Below are positions 7,860 to 16,153 of a stretch of 64,000 bases of DNA, piece by piece (the first letter of the stretch is position 1; every line of letters begins with the position of its first letter). Under the pieces are notes generated by a model. The model searched no databases and was not told the origin of the DNA. It saw nothing but the letters and a program-made list of their open reading frames with translations. Source of the DNA: Streptantibioticus silvisoli (GTDB lineage Bacteria; Actinomycetota; Actinomycetes; Streptomycetales; Streptomycetaceae); NCBI RefSeq assembly GCF_027947535.2, contig NZ_JAAGKO020000011.1, positions 62,001-126,000 of the forward strand, given 5' to 3'. The position numbers were made by a program, and so were the translations under genes.

Positions 7860-9128
7860 TTAACCGAAAAAGTTCCGTACGTGCTCCAGCCCGTCGACCA
7901 GGGCGTCCACCTCGGCCGGCGTGGAGTACAGATAGAACGACGCCCGCGTGGTCGCGGGAATTCCGTACCGCAGGCAGACCGGCCGGGCGCAGTGGTGCCC
8001 GACCCGGACGGCGATGCCCTGCTCGTCGAGCACCTGGCCGACGTCGTGCGGATGGATGTCGCCCAGCGTGAAGGAGATCGCCGCGCCGCGCTCCTCGGCC
8101 GTGGTGGGGCCGATGACGCGCAGGTCGGGGACCTCCAGCAGGCGTCCTATCGCGTACTCGGTCATGGCGTGCTCGTGGGCGAGGATCTTGTCCATGCCGA
8201 TCGAGGTCAGGTAGTCCACCGCGACGCCCAGGCCGATGGCCTGGGCGATCGGCGGGGTGCCGGCCTCGAACTTGTGCGGCGCCGGGGCGTAGGTGGACGA
8301 GTGCATCGAGACCGTCTCGATCATCTCGCCGCCACCGAGGAACGGCGGCAGGTCCTCCAGCAGCTCCTGGCGGCCCCACAGCACCCCGATGCCGGTCGGC
8401 CCGCACATCTTGTGACCGGTGAAGGCCACGAAGTCGGCCTGCAGCGCCTGCACGTCGACCGGCATGTGCGGGGCGGCCTGCGAGGCGTCGACCACCACGA
8501 GCGCCCCGACCTGCTGGGCACGGCGGACGATCGCCTCGACCGGGTTGACGGTACCGAGGATGTTGGAGACCAGCACGAACGAGACGACCTTGGTCTTCTC
8601 GGTGATGACCTCCTCGATGTTCGACAGGTCCAGCCGGCCGTCGTCGGTGAGGCCGAACCACTTCAGCTTCGCGCCGGTGCGCTGCGCGAGCAGCTGCCAC
8701 GGCACGATGTTGGAGTGGTGCTCCATCTCCGTGATGACGATCTCGGTGTCCCGGTCCACCCGGTAGGGCTCGTCGGCCCAGCCCAGCATGTTGGCGACCA
8801 GGTTGAGCGACTCCGAGGCGTTCTTGGTGAAGATGACCTCGTCACGGCTGGGGGCGTTGATGAAGGCGGCGACCTTGTCGCGGGCGCCCTCGTAGCCGGC
8901 CGTGGCCTCCTCGGCGAGCACGTGCACCCCGCGGTGCACGTTGGCGTTGTAGTTCTCGTAGTACTCCGACAGGGCGTCGATCACCTGGCGCGGGGTCTGC
9001 GAGGTGGCGGCGTTGTCGAGGTAGACGAGCTTCTTCCCGTCGTGGACGAGTCGGTCCAGGATCGGGAAGTCCTTACGGATCCCCTCGGTGTCGAGCAGGC
9101 CCGTGAGCACGGCGGGACGGGAGTTCAC
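7860..9128 (-). CDS. sufS: Cysteine desulfurase SufS
   Basis: A 422-residue class V aminotransferase-fold, PLP-dependent enzyme. It takes sulfur from L-cysteine and passes it as persulfide to SufU. Motifs: YLDNAATSQTP at the N-terminus, EHHSNIVPW, VVDASQAAPH, the PLP lysine in AFTGHKMCGPTG (about residue 239) and the catalytic Cys in HHCARPVC (about 378) in a short extended loop typical of group II SufS. GTG 9128 overlaps the sufC stop by four bases (GTGA), so translation is coupled. All catalytic residues are present. Confidence 0.97.
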   Translation of the reverse strand: MNSRPAVLTGLLDTEGIRKDFPILDRLVHDGKKLVYLDNAATSQTPRQVIDALSEYYENYNANVHRGVHVLAEEATAGYEGARDKVAAFINAPSRDEVIFTKNASESLNLVANMLGWADEPYRVDRDTEIVITEMEHHSNIVPWQLLAQRTGAKLKWFGLTDDGRLDLSNIEEVITEKTKVVSFVLVSNILGTVNPVEAIVRRAQQVGALVVVDASQAAPHMPVDVQALQADFVAFTGHKMCGPTGIGVLWGRQELLEDLPPFLGGGEMIETVSMHSSTYAPAPHKFEAGTPPIAQAIGLGVAVDYLTSIGMDKILAHEHAMTEYAIGRLLEVPDLRVIGPTTAEERGAAISFTLGDIHPHDVGQVLDEQGIAVRVGHHCARPVCLRYGIPATTRASFYLYSTPAEVDALVDGLEHVRNFFG

Positions 9129-9889
9129 TCGGAAGCGCCGCCCTTCACGTAGGCCTCGTAGCCCTCGTTCTCCAGCTTGTCGGCCAGCTCCGCGCCGCCG
9201 GACTCCACGATGCGGCCCTTGGCGAACACGTGGACGTAGTCGGGCTGGATGTAGCGCAGGATGCGGGTGTAGTGGGTGATCAGCAGGGTGCCGACCTCGC
9301 CGCCGGAACGCACCCGGTTGACGCCCTCGGACACCACGCGCAGCGCGTCGACGTCCAGGCCGGAGTCGGTCTCGTCGAGGATGGCGATCTTCGGCTTGAG
9401 CAGCTCCAGCTGGAGGATCTCGTGGCGCTTCTTCTCACCGCCGGAGAAGCCCTCGTTGACGTTGCGCTCGGCGAAGGCGGGGTCCATCTGGAGGCCGGCC
9501 ATGGCCTCCTTGACCTCCTTCACCCAGGTGCGCAGCTTGGGGGCCTCGCCGCGCACCGCGGTGGCGGAGGTGCGCAGGAAGTTGGAGACGGAGACGCCGG
9601 GCACCTCGACGGGGTACTGCATGGCGAGGAAGACGCCGGCGCGGGCGCGCTCGTCGACGGTCATCGCCAGCACGTCCTCACCGTCGAGGGTGACGGTGCC
9701 GCCGGTGATCCGGTACTTGGGGTGCCCGGCCAGCGAGTAGGCGAGGGTCGACTTGCCGGAGCCGTTGGGGCCCATGATGGCGTGCGTCTCGCCCTGCTTC
9801 ACGGTCAGGTCGACACCACGCAGGATCTCGCGCGGGCCGCCCTCGGCCTCGACGGAGACGTGCAGGTCGTGGATCTCAAGCGTAGCCAT
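9125..9889 (-). CDS. sufC: SUF scaffold ATPase SufC
   Basis: A 254-residue ABC-type ATPase of the soluble SufBC2D scaffold. Walker A GPNGSGKST lies at residues 40-48, the signature FSGGEKKRHEIL is in the middle, and Walker B is AILDETDSGLD, as in all SufC proteins. ATP hydrolysis drives the conformational change that lets SufB/SufD build a cluster. It has no membrane partner: the neighbours are sufB, sufD, sufS and sufU, not permeases. ATG 9889 lies a few bases after the Rieske ferredoxin gene, and its stop overlaps sufS. Confidence 0.97.
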   Translation of the reverse strand: MATLEIHDLHVSVEAEGGPREILRGVDLTVKQGETHAIMGPNGSGKSTLAYSLAGHPKYRITGGTVTLDGEDVLAMTVDERARAGVFLAMQYPVEVPGVSVSNFLRTSATAVRGEAPKLRTWVKEVKEAMAGLQMDPAFAERNVNEGFSGGEKKRHEILQLELLKPKIAILDETDSGLDVDALRVVSEGVNRVRSGGEVGTLLITHYTRILRYIQPDYVHVFAKGRIVESGGAELADKLENEGYEAYVKGGASE

Positions 9890-9895
9890 GGGTGC

Positions 9896-10234
9896 TCAGG
9901 ACTCCTGGGTGACGGAGACGAGCACAGTCGCGGCTGGGCCCTCTCCTTCGATCTTGACGGGGTAAACGGGAACGGGCCGCGTCGCGGGCAGCCCGGACGG
10001 CTTGCCGGTGCGCAGGTCGAAGCTGGAGCCGTGCAGCCAGCACTCGATCTGGCAGCCCTCCACCTCGCCCTCGGACAGCGAGACGTTGGCGTGCGAACAG
10101 GTGTCGTTGATGGCGAAGACCTCGCCCCCGGTGCGGACCAGGGCGATCGGGGTGCCGGCCAGCTCGACCCGCTTGGGGGTCTCGTCCGCCAGCTCGCCGA
10201 GCGGGCAGGCGACGAGGAAACCGTCGGCGGTCAT
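9896..10234 (-). CDS. Rieske-type [2Fe-2S] ferredoxin in the suf operon
   Basis: A 112-residue soluble Rieske protein like the ferredoxin components of non-heme iron dioxygenases. Cluster ligands are C46 and H48 (CSHAN) and C65 and H68 (CWLH), with a WLHGSSFD surround. Start ATG 10234 overlaps the sufD stop by four bases (ATGA), so it is co-translated between sufD and sufC. No oxygenase lies nearby, so a role as an electron donor during Fe-S assembly, or as an early client or sensor, is more likely than aromatic oxidation. That role is an inference from the conserved operon position. Confidence 0.94.
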   Translation of the reverse strand: MTADGFLVACPLGELADETPKRVELAGTPIALVRTGGEVFAINDTCSHANVSLSEGEVEGCQIECWLHGSSFDLRTGKPSGLPATRPVPVYPVKIEGEGPAATVLVSVTQES

Positions 10235-11409
10235 CGGGAGGACGCCTCCAGCTCCTGCTCGATCTTGGCCATCAGTCGCTCTTCCAGGTCGGCGACGCCG
10301 ATCTGCTGGACGAGTTCGGCGAAGAAACCGCGCACCACCAGGCGGCGGGCCTCGCCGGCCGGGATGCCGCGGGCCATCAGGTAGAACAGTTGCTCGTCGT
10401 CGAACCGGCCGGTGGCGGAGGCGTGTCCGGCGCCGACGATCTCACCGGTCTCGATCTCCAGGTTGGGCACCGAGTCGACGCGGGCGCCGTCGGTGAGCAC
10501 CAGGTTGCGGTTGAGCTCGTAGGTGTCGGTGCCTTCCGCACCGGCCCGGATGAGCACGTCGCCGATCCACACCGCGTGCGCGTCCTTGCCCTGCAACGCG
10601 CCCTTGTAGGCGACGTTGCTGCGGCAGTGCGGCGCCTCGTGGTCGATGAACAGCCGGTGTTCCTGGTGCTGGCCGTTGTCGGTGAAGTACAGCCCGTACA
10701 GCTCGGCCTCGCCGCCGGGGCCGGCGTAGACGACCCGCGGGTGCAGCCGGACCAGGTCGCCGCCGAAGGTGACGATGACCGACTTGAACGTGGCGTCCCG
10801 GCCGACCAGCGCGGTGTGCTGGGCGACGTGCACCGCGTCGGCGTCCCAGTCCTGCACGCAGACCACGGTGAGCTTGGCGCCGTCGCCGATGAGGTACTCG
10901 ACGTTGGCGGCGAGCGTCGCGTCGCCGGTGTGGTCGACGACCACCACCGCCTCGGCGAACGGCTTCAGCTCGACGACCTGGTGGGCGTAGGCCACCCCGC
11001 CCTCACCGTGCACGGCGATGCGGACCGGCTCGGTGAGCACGGTGTCGCGCGGCACGGTGACGACGGAGGCCTTCTCGAACGAGCTGTACGCCTGGGCGGC
11101 GACCCGGTCGACCGGCTTGCCGGACCGGCCGAGCCGCTCGTCGTCGCGGTCGACGGTCTCCACCGTGACCCCGTCCGGGGCGCTGACCTCCACCCGCAGC
11201 CCGCCGGTGGCCTCGGCGGTGCCGTCGTGCAGACCGCGCAGCCGCTCCAGCGGAGTGAACCGCCACTCCTCCTCACGGCCGTGCGGGACGGGGAAGTCGG
11301 CGACGTCGTAGGACGCCCCCACATTGACCCGCGCGTCGGCGGGATGGGCGGGCGTGCCCACCTGGATGGCACCGTCGGTTGTGCTTCCCGCCGGGATGCT
11401 TGTCGCCAT
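10231..11409 (-). CDS. sufD: SUF scaffold subunit SufD
   Basis: A 392-residue SufD, which pairs with SufB on the SufC ATPases to form the Fe-S scaffold. The fold is a right-handed beta helix. Visible conserved parts are FPVPHGREEEWRFTPL near the N-terminus, VVCVQDWDADAVHVAQH, HHRLFIDHEAPHCRSN-like residues near the middle and VGAGHASATGRFDDEQLFYLMARGIP near the C-terminus, the SufB/SufD signature. I place the start at ATG 11409 (MATSIPAGST) with a purine-rich GAAAGAGAG upstream; an in-frame GTG at 11445 is possible but lacks a ribosome site. It follows sufB by about 70 bases and overlaps the ferredoxin gene. Confidence 0.95.
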   Translation of the reverse strand: MATSIPAGSTTDGAIQVGTPAHPADARVNVGASYDVADFPVPHGREEEWRFTPLERLRGLHDGTAEATGGLRVEVSAPDGVTVETVDRDDERLGRSGKPVDRVAAQAYSSFEKASVVTVPRDTVLTEPVRIAVHGEGGVAYAHQVVELKPFAEAVVVVDHTGDATLAANVEYLIGDGAKLTVVCVQDWDADAVHVAQHTALVGRDATFKSVIVTFGGDLVRLHPRVVYAGPGGEAELYGLYFTDNGQHQEHRLFIDHEAPHCRSNVAYKGALQGKDAHAVWIGDVLIRAGAEGTDTYELNRNLVLTDGARVDSVPNLEIETGEIVGAGHASATGRFDDEQLFYLMARGIPAGEARRLVVRGFFAELVQQIGVADLEERLMAKIEQELEASSR

Positions 11410-11476
11410 GGCTTGCGTACGGCTCTCTTTCTGCGTCTCTCTCACGGTCTGTCGCCTGGTGGTCGATGGCGCCCGG

Positions 11477-12898
11477 TCAGCCGACCGAGCCTTCCATCTG
11501 AAGCTCGATGAGCCGGTTCAGCTCCAGGGCGTACTCCATGGGCAGTTCGCGGGCGATCGGCTCGACGAAGCCGCGCACGATCATCGCCATGGCCTCGAAC
11601 TCGGTCATCCCGCGGCTCATCAGGTAGAAGAGCTGGTCGTCGGAGACCTTCGAGACGGTCGCCTCGTGGCCCATCGACACGTCGTCCTCGCGGACGTCGA
11701 CGTAGGGGTAGGTGTCGGACCGCGAGATGGTGTCGACCAGCAGCGCGTCGCACAGCACGTTGGACTTCGAGCCGGGCGAGCCCTCGCCGATCTCGATCAG
11801 GCCGCGGTAGGAGGTGCGGCCACCGCCGCGGGCCACCGACTTCGAGACGATGTTGGAGGAGGTGTTCGGCGCCATGTGGACCATCTTGGCGCCGGCGTCC
11901 TGGTGCTGGCCCTCACCGGCGAAGGCGATGGACAGCGTCTCGCCCTTGGCGTGCTCGCCCATCAGGTACACGGCCGGGTACTTCATCGTCACCTTGGAGC
12001 CGATGTTGCCGTCGACCCACTCCATGGTCGCGCCCTCGTAGGCCACCGCGCGCTTGGTGACCAGGTTGTAGACGTTGTTCGACCAGTTCTGGATGGTGGT
12101 GTAGCGGCAGCGGCCGCCCTTCTTGACGATGATCTCCACCACCGCGGAGTGCAGCGAGTCCGACTTGTAGATCGGCGCGGTGCAGCCCTCGACGTAGTGC
12201 ACGTAGGCACCCTCGTCGACGATGATCAGCGTCCGCTCGAACTGGCCCATGTTCTCGGTGTTGATCCGGAAGTAGGCCTGGAGCGGGATCTCCACCTGCA
12301 CGCCCTTGGGCACGTAGATGAACGAACCGCCGGACCACACCGCGCTGTTGAGCGAGGCGAACTTGTTGTCGCCGACCGGGATGACGGTGCCGAAGTACTC
12401 CTGGAACAGCTCCGGGTGCTGCTTGAGCGCGGTGTCGGTGTCCAGGAAGATGACGCCCTGCTCCTCCAGGTCCTCACGGATCTGGTGGTAGACGACCTCC
12501 GACTCGTACTGCGCGGCGACACCGGCGACCAGGCGCTGCTTCTCCGCCTCCGGGATGCCGAGCTTGTCGTAGGTGTTCTTGATGTCCTCCGGCAGGTCCT
12601 CCCAGCTCTCGGCCTGCTTCTCGGTGGAACGCACGAAGTACTTGATGTTGTCGAAGTCGATGCCCGACAGGTCCGAACCCCAGGTGGGCATCGGCTTCTT
12701 GCCGAAGAGCTTCAGGCCCTTCAGCCGCAGCTTCAGCATCCATTCCGGCTCGGACTTCTTGGCGGAGATGTCCCGGACGACCTCTTCGGACAGACCGCGG
12801 CGGGCGGAGGCGCCGGCGACGTCGGAGTCGGCCCAGCCGTACTCGTACGTGCCCAGGCCGTCCAGCTCCGGGTGGGTGGTCTCGGTGGGAGCAGTCAT
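11477..12898 (-). CDS. sufB: SUF scaffold subunit SufB
   Basis: A 473-residue SufB, the core scaffold on which [4Fe-4S] or [2Fe-2S] clusters form in the SufBC2D complex. The ATG at 12898 has GGGAGGAA upstream and overlaps the sufR stop by four bases (ATGA). Readable segments: [93 protein letters not shown], and the C-terminal [22 protein letters not shown]. The Cys and Glu of the assembly site lie in these segments. Length equals the family norm. Confidence 0.97.
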   Translation of the reverse strand: MTAPTETTHPELDGLGTYEYGWADSDVAGASARRGLSEEVVRDISAKKSEPEWMLKLRLKGLKLFGKKPMPTWGSDLSGIDFDNIKYFVRSTEKQAESWEDLPEDIKNTYDKLGIPEAEKQRLVAGVAAQYESEVVYHQIREDLEEQGVIFLDTDTALKQHPELFQEYFGTVIPVGDNKFASLNSAVWSGGSFIYVPKGVQVEIPLQAYFRINTENMGQFERTLIIVDEGAYVHYVEGCTAPIYKSDSLHSAVVEIIVKKGGRCRYTTIQNWSNNVYNLVTKRAVAYEGATMEWVDGNIGSKVTMKYPAVYLMGEHAKGETLSIAFAGEGQHQDAGAKMVHMAPNTSSNIVSKSVARGGGRTSYRGLIEIGEGSPGSKSNVLCDALLVDTISRSDTYPYVDVREDDVSMGHEATVSKVSDDQLFYLMSRGMTEFEAMAMIVRGFVEPIARELPMEYALELNRLIELQMEGSVG

Positions 12899-13791
12899 GC
12901 GGGGTTCCTCCCGGACGTGGTGGCTGACGCGGGGCCGGCCGATCGCTTGGCTTGTCGCTGTTGCTTGGCTCGCGGTGCTCGCGGGGCGTACTGCGGTGGT
13001 GCTCCGGGCGGGGCTTCCCGTCTCGGGACGAACGTGGTGCACACCCCGTCGCCGTGGGCGATGGTGGCGAGCCGCTGGACGTGGGTCCCCAGCAGGTGGG
13101 AGAAGACCTCGGCCTCCGCCTCGCACAGCTGGGGGAACTGCTCGGCGGCGTGCGCCACCGGGCAGTGGTGCTGGCAGAGCTGTTCGCCGAGGGAGGAGGC
13201 GTGCGCGTCACGCGTGGTGGCCGCGTAGCCGTCCTCGGTCAGCGCCTGGGCGAGCACCCGGGCCCGGTCGCGGGGGTCCGCGGCCTCGACCCGTTCACGG
13301 TGCCGTTCCAGTTGCGCGGTCACCCGGGCGCGGGCGAAGGCGGCCACCGCGGCGTCGCCGCGCTCACCGCCGCCGACCGACTCGGCGATCCAGCGCATCG
13401 CGTCCTCGGCGAGCCGGTCGTACGCCTGGTAGAAGGCGTCACGGCCGCAGTCGGTGAGCGCGAAGGCCTTGGCGGGGCGGCCGCGGGCCCGTGATCCGTA
13501 GACCCGGCGGTCGCGGGGCTCGACGATGCCCTCGGCGACCAGCGCGTCGAGGTGGCGGCGTACCGCCGCCGGGGTGAGTTCCAGCCGTTCGGCCAGGTCC
13601 ACCGCGGTGGACGGCCCGTGGTCGAGGATGGAACGGGCCACCTTGTTGCGCGTGCCGCGCAGGCCGTCACCGGCCTCCGCGGGGTCTCCCGCCAGGTCGC
13701 CCGCACCGTGCTGGGCAGGGGCGATCCGCGCGGCGGCTGTCGCCTGCCGCGCGTCGTCGGCGTCGCCGCCGTGCTCGCCCGTGTATTTCAC
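12895..13791 (-). CDS. sufR: SufR, iron-sulfur-sensing repressor of the suf operon
   Basis: A 298-residue winged-helix regulator (DeoR/ArsR-like HTH). The HTH lies near residues 43-90 in this frame ([19 protein letters not shown], then [15 protein letters not shown]). Cluster ligands are in [10 protein letters not shown] and FPQLCEAE, with a conserved VCTTFVPRR following, matching SufR proteins that bind a [4Fe-4S] cluster and repress suf when clusters are sufficient. I chose GTG 13791 because TTGTCC-N18-AACAAT ends six bases before it, giving a leaderless transcript; an upstream in-frame GTG (13827) has no ribosome site and would overlap the promoter. The N-terminal 30 residues are low-complexity. 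Confidence 0.93.
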   Translation of the reverse strand: MKYTGEHGGDADDARQATAAARIAPAQHGAGDLAGDPAEAGDGLRGTRNKVARSILDHGPSTAVDLAERLELTPAAVRRHLDALVAEGIVEPRDRRVYGSRARGRPAKAFALTDCGRDAFYQAYDRLAEDAMRWIAESVGGGERGDAAVAAFARARVTAQLERHRERVEAADPRDRARVLAQALTEDGYAATTRDAHASSLGEQLCQHHCPVAHAAEQFPQLCEAEAEVFSHLLGTHVQRLATIAHGDGVCTTFVPRREAPPGAPPQYAPRAPRAKQQRQAKRSAGPASATTSGRNPA

Positions 13792-13804
13792 AACGCCATT
13801 GTTG
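13791..13804. promoter_or_regulatory. SufR operator CAAC-N6-GTTG
   Basis: A perfect inverted repeat CAAC-GCCATT-GTTG. It is the motif described for SufR in cyanobacteria and, as I recall, in Streptomyces avermitilis. It covers the interval from the proposed -10 to the sufR start codon, so bound SufR would block transcription of the whole operon, including its own gene. Confidence 0.85.
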
Positions 13805-13827
13805 CGTAATTCCGCCGCCGGGGACAA
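13798..13827 (-). promoter_or_regulatory. suf operon promoter
   Basis: On the minus strand TTGTCC (13822-13827), 18-base spacer, AACAAT (13798-13803), then six bases to GTG 13791. The -10 falls inside the SufR operator. Confidence 0.6.
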
Positions 13828-13863
13828 GGCACCCGGGGAGACCGACCGGTGCGGTCGATCACG

Positions 13864-13882
13864 TTAGGTAAGGCTTAGTGCG
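13864..13882. promoter_or_regulatory. Partial iron box upstream of the suf promoter
   Basis: TTAGGTAAGGCTTA matches the left part of the DmdR/IdeR iron-box consensus (TTAGGTTAGGCTAACCTAA) at 12 of the first 14 positions, but the right half is degenerate. It lies about 37 bases upstream of the suf -35. It could be a weak iron-regulator site for suf or a decayed one. Confidence 0.35.
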
Positions 13883-13884
13883 GC

Positions 13885-14098
13885 GGGAACACGGGTGCGG
13901 AGGCCGGCCGGGACACCGGGGGAACACGGGTGCGGAGGCCGGCCGGGGTCCCGCGGAGACCCGGTGGGGCGGCCGCGGAAACCGGGGTGCGGACGCTCGT
14001 CGGGGTACCGCGGGACGGAAGGCGGACGCCGGCCGGATGACCGCGGGAACACGGGTGCGGAGGCCGGCGGAGGCATCGCGGAGACCGGTGGGGCGGCC
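13885..14098. repeat. Intergenic direct repeats between sufR and the ABC exporter
   Basis: A 24-base unit beginning GGGAACACGGGTGCGGAG occurs at 13885-13908, 13920-13943 and 14045-14068. The last two are parts of a longer duplication, since a second block ending GGTGGGGCGGCC also recurs (about 13952-13974 and 14077-14098), giving a repeat period of about 125 bases. No gene is supported in this 337-base interval; it otherwise holds the suf promoter region and the exporter promoter. Confidence 0.75.
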
Positions 14099-14152
14099 TC
14101 GCGCACCGGACCGCCCGCACGGCCCCGCGCACCGGGCGTGGCGGAGGCTGCC

Positions 14153-14158
14153 TAGACT
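14153..14158 (+). promoter_or_regulatory. -10 element, leaderless ABC exporter operon
   Basis: TAGACT is followed by six C residues and then the ATG at 14165. No Shine-Dalgarno is present, so transcription probably starts at the ATG. Confidence 0.55.
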
Positions 14159-14164
14159 CCCCCC

Positions 14165-15100
14165 ATGCGAAGCACCCCCGCCGTCGAGGTCGTCGGCCTG
14201 GTCAAGCGGTACGGCAGGAACGGCGCGAAGACCGCGGTGGACGGGCTGGACCTCACCGTGGAACCCGGGCGGGTGACGGCCGTGCTCGGACCGAACGGCG
14301 CCGGCAAGACCACCACCGTCGAAACCTGCGAGGGCTACCTGCGGCCGGACGGCGGCACGGTGCGGGTCCTGGGCCTGGACCCGGTGCGCGACGGCGCCCG
14401 GCTGCGGCCGCGGATCGGCGTCATGCTCCAGTCCGGCGGCGTCTACCCCGGCGCCCGCGCGCAGGAGATGCTCCGGCACACCGCGAAGCTGCACCGCGAC
14501 CCGCTCGACCCGGACACGCTCATCGCCCGACTCGGCCTGGACGGCTGCGGCCGCACCACCTACCGGCGGCTGTCCGGCGGCCAGCGGCAGCGGCTCGCGC
14601 TGGCCATGGCGGTGGTCGGGCGGCCCGAACTGGTCTTCCTCGACGAACCCACCGCCGGCCTGGACCCGCAGGCCCGGCACGCCACCTGGGAGCTGGTGCG
14701 CGAGCTGCGCGACTGCGGGGTGACGGTGGTGCTGACCACGCACTTCATGGACGAGGCCGAGCAGCTCGCCGACGACGTCGCGATCATCGACGCCGGCCGG
14801 GTCATCGCCCGCGGCACGCCCGAGGAGCTGTGCCGGGGCGGCGCCGAGGACAGCCTGCGCTTCGCCGGCCGCCCGGGTCTCGACCTGAAGTCGCTGCTGA
14901 CCGCGCTGCCCGCCGGCAGCGCCGCCACCGAGCTCACCGCGGGCGCCTACCGGGTCGACGGCCGGATCGATCCGCAGCTGCTGGCCACCGTCACCTCCTG
15001 GTGCGCGCAGCACGGCGTCATGCCGGAGCGGATCGCCGTCGAGCGCCGCTCGCTGGAGGACGTCTTCCTGGAACTGACCGGCAAGGAGCTGCGGGCATGA
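14165..15100 (+). CDS. ABC exporter ATP-binding protein
   Basis: A 311-residue nucleotide-binding subunit of an ABC-2 type exporter, like daunorubicin-resistance DrrA proteins. Walker A GPNGAGKTT lies at residues 42-50, the signature LSGGQRQRLALA near 137, Walker B LVFLDEPTAGLD near 157, and the H-loop in TTHFMDEAEQ. A C-terminal extension (about 230-311) after the ATPase domain is typical of this subfamily. The stop overlaps the permease start by four bases. The substrate is unknown; drug, lipid or antibiotic efflux is likely. It lies next to suf but is divergent and unrelated in function. Confidence 0.94.
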   Translation: MRSTPAVEVVGLVKRYGRNGAKTAVDGLDLTVEPGRVTAVLGPNGAGKTTTVETCEGYLRPDGGTVRVLGLDPVRDGARLRPRIGVMLQSGGVYPGARAQEMLRHTAKLHRDPLDPDTLIARLGLDGCGRTTYRRLSGGQRQRLALAMAVVGRPELVFLDEPTAGLDPQARHATWELVRELRDCGVTVVLTTHFMDEAEQLADDVAIIDAGRVIARGTPEELCRGGAEDSLRFAGRPGLDLKSLLTALPAGSAATELTAGAYRVDGRIDPQLLATVTSWCAQHGVMPERIAVERRSLEDVFLELTGKELRA

Positions 15101-15879
15101 CCGTCACCGAACCCACCACGGGGTCCTTCCTCCCCGCGCCGGGCGCGGCCCCGCTGCCGCGGATGATCGGCGCGCAGGCCGGCCTGGAGACCAGGATGCT
15201 GCTGCGCAACGGCGAGCAGCTGCTGCTGACGGTGATCATCCCCAGCGTGCTGCTGGTGCTGTTCAGCGCGGTGCCGATCGTGCAGACCGGCGCGGGCCGC
15301 CGGGTGGACTTCCTGGCGCCGGGGCTGCTGGCGCTGGCGGTGCTGTCGACCGCGTTCACCGGCCAGGCGATCGCCACCGGCTTCGAGCGGCGCTACGGCG
15401 TGCTCAAGCGGCTGGCGGCCTCCCCGCTGCCGCGCTGGGGGCTGATGGCGGCGAAGACCTGTTCGGTGCTGGTGGTCGAGGCCGGCCAGGTGGTGCTGCT
15501 GGCGGTGATCGCCCTCGCGCTGGGCTGGTCCCCGCACGGCGACCCGGCCGCGGTACTGCTGCTGCTGGTGGTCGGCACGGCCGCGTTCTCCGGCCTGGGG
15601 CTGCTGATGGCCGGCACGCTGAAGGCGGAGGCCACGCTGGCCGCCGCCAACCTGGTCTTCCTGCTGCTGCTGGTCGGCGGCGGGGTGATCGTGCCGCTGG
15701 CGAAGTTCCCGCACGCGATGCGCGCGGTGCTGGAGCTGCTGCCGATCTCCGCCCTGTCCGGCGGCCTGCGCGACGTCCTCCAGCACGGCACCGGCGTCCC
15801 GTGGGGACCGCTGGGGGTCCTGGCCGTCTGGGCGGTGGTCGCGCTGGCCGCGGCGGCCCGATTCTTCCGCTGGGAGTGA
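15097..15879 (+). CDS. ABC-2 type exporter permease
   Basis: A 260-residue integral membrane protein with about six helices. The start ATG 15097 overlaps the ATPase stop (ATGA). It follows the ABC-2 pattern: a cytosolic N-terminus, a first helix (LLLTVIIPSVLLVLFSAVPI), the ATGFERRYGVLKRLAASPLPRWGLMAAK cytosolic coupling segment, then helices through VLLAVIALALGW, AAVLLLLVVGTAAFSGLGLLMAG, LVFLLLLVGGGVIVPLAKFP and a C-terminal helix. It partners with the preceding ATPase to form a small heterodimeric exporter. Confidence 0.93.
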   Translation: MTVTEPTTGSFLPAPGAAPLPRMIGAQAGLETRMLLRNGEQLLLTVIIPSVLLVLFSAVPIVQTGAGRRVDFLAPGLLALAVLSTAFTGQAIATGFERRYGVLKRLAASPLPRWGLMAAKTCSVLVVEAGQVVLLAVIALALGWSPHGDPAAVLLLLVVGTAAFSGLGLLMAGTLKAEATLAAANLVFLLLLVGGGVIVPLAKFPHAMRAVLELLPISALSGGLRDVLQHGTGVPWGPLGVLAVWAVVALAAAARFFRWE

Positions 15880-15883
15880 GGCG

Positions 15884-16008
15884 CCGGGGGCCGCTTCCGC
15901 CGGGGGATGAAGGCTCCGCGCGGGGGGTGACGGGCTCCGGGGGCCGCTTCCGCCGGGGGATGAAGGCTCCGCGCGGGGGGTGACGGGCTCCGGTGGCCGC
16001 TTCCGCCG
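15884..16008. repeat. 53-base tandem repeat after the exporter operon
   Basis: A 53-base unit beginning CCGGGGGCCGCTTCCGCC is present as two full copies (15884-15936, 15937-15989) plus a 19-base third start (15990-16008), beginning five bases after the permease stop. The copies are nearly identical, suggesting recent duplication. The rest of the interval to 16153 holds the ctaA promoter. Confidence 0.85.
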
Positions 16009-16141
16009 AAGGTGCGGGGCGCTTCTGCCGGGAGGCTCGACGCCGTGCCCCGGAAGGCCCAACGCGGCGGAACAGTGGCAGGTGGGCGGCGGTGGCGGCC
16101 GGGGCCGGGACCCTCGTGAAGGAATGCACAAGCGGCCCGCC

Positions 16142-16147
16142 TACGAT
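16142..16147 (+). promoter_or_regulatory. -10 element, leaderless ctaA
   Basis: TACGAT lies six bases before the GTG at 16154. TGAAGG (16117-16122) could be a poor -35 at 19-base spacing. Confidence 0.45.
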
Positions 16148-16153
16148 GAGCGG

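Noticed and set aside
9125-9889. Membrane ABC transporter ATPase
   Set aside because: The Walker B and signature regions are SufC-specific and the neighbours are suf genes; no permease is nearby.
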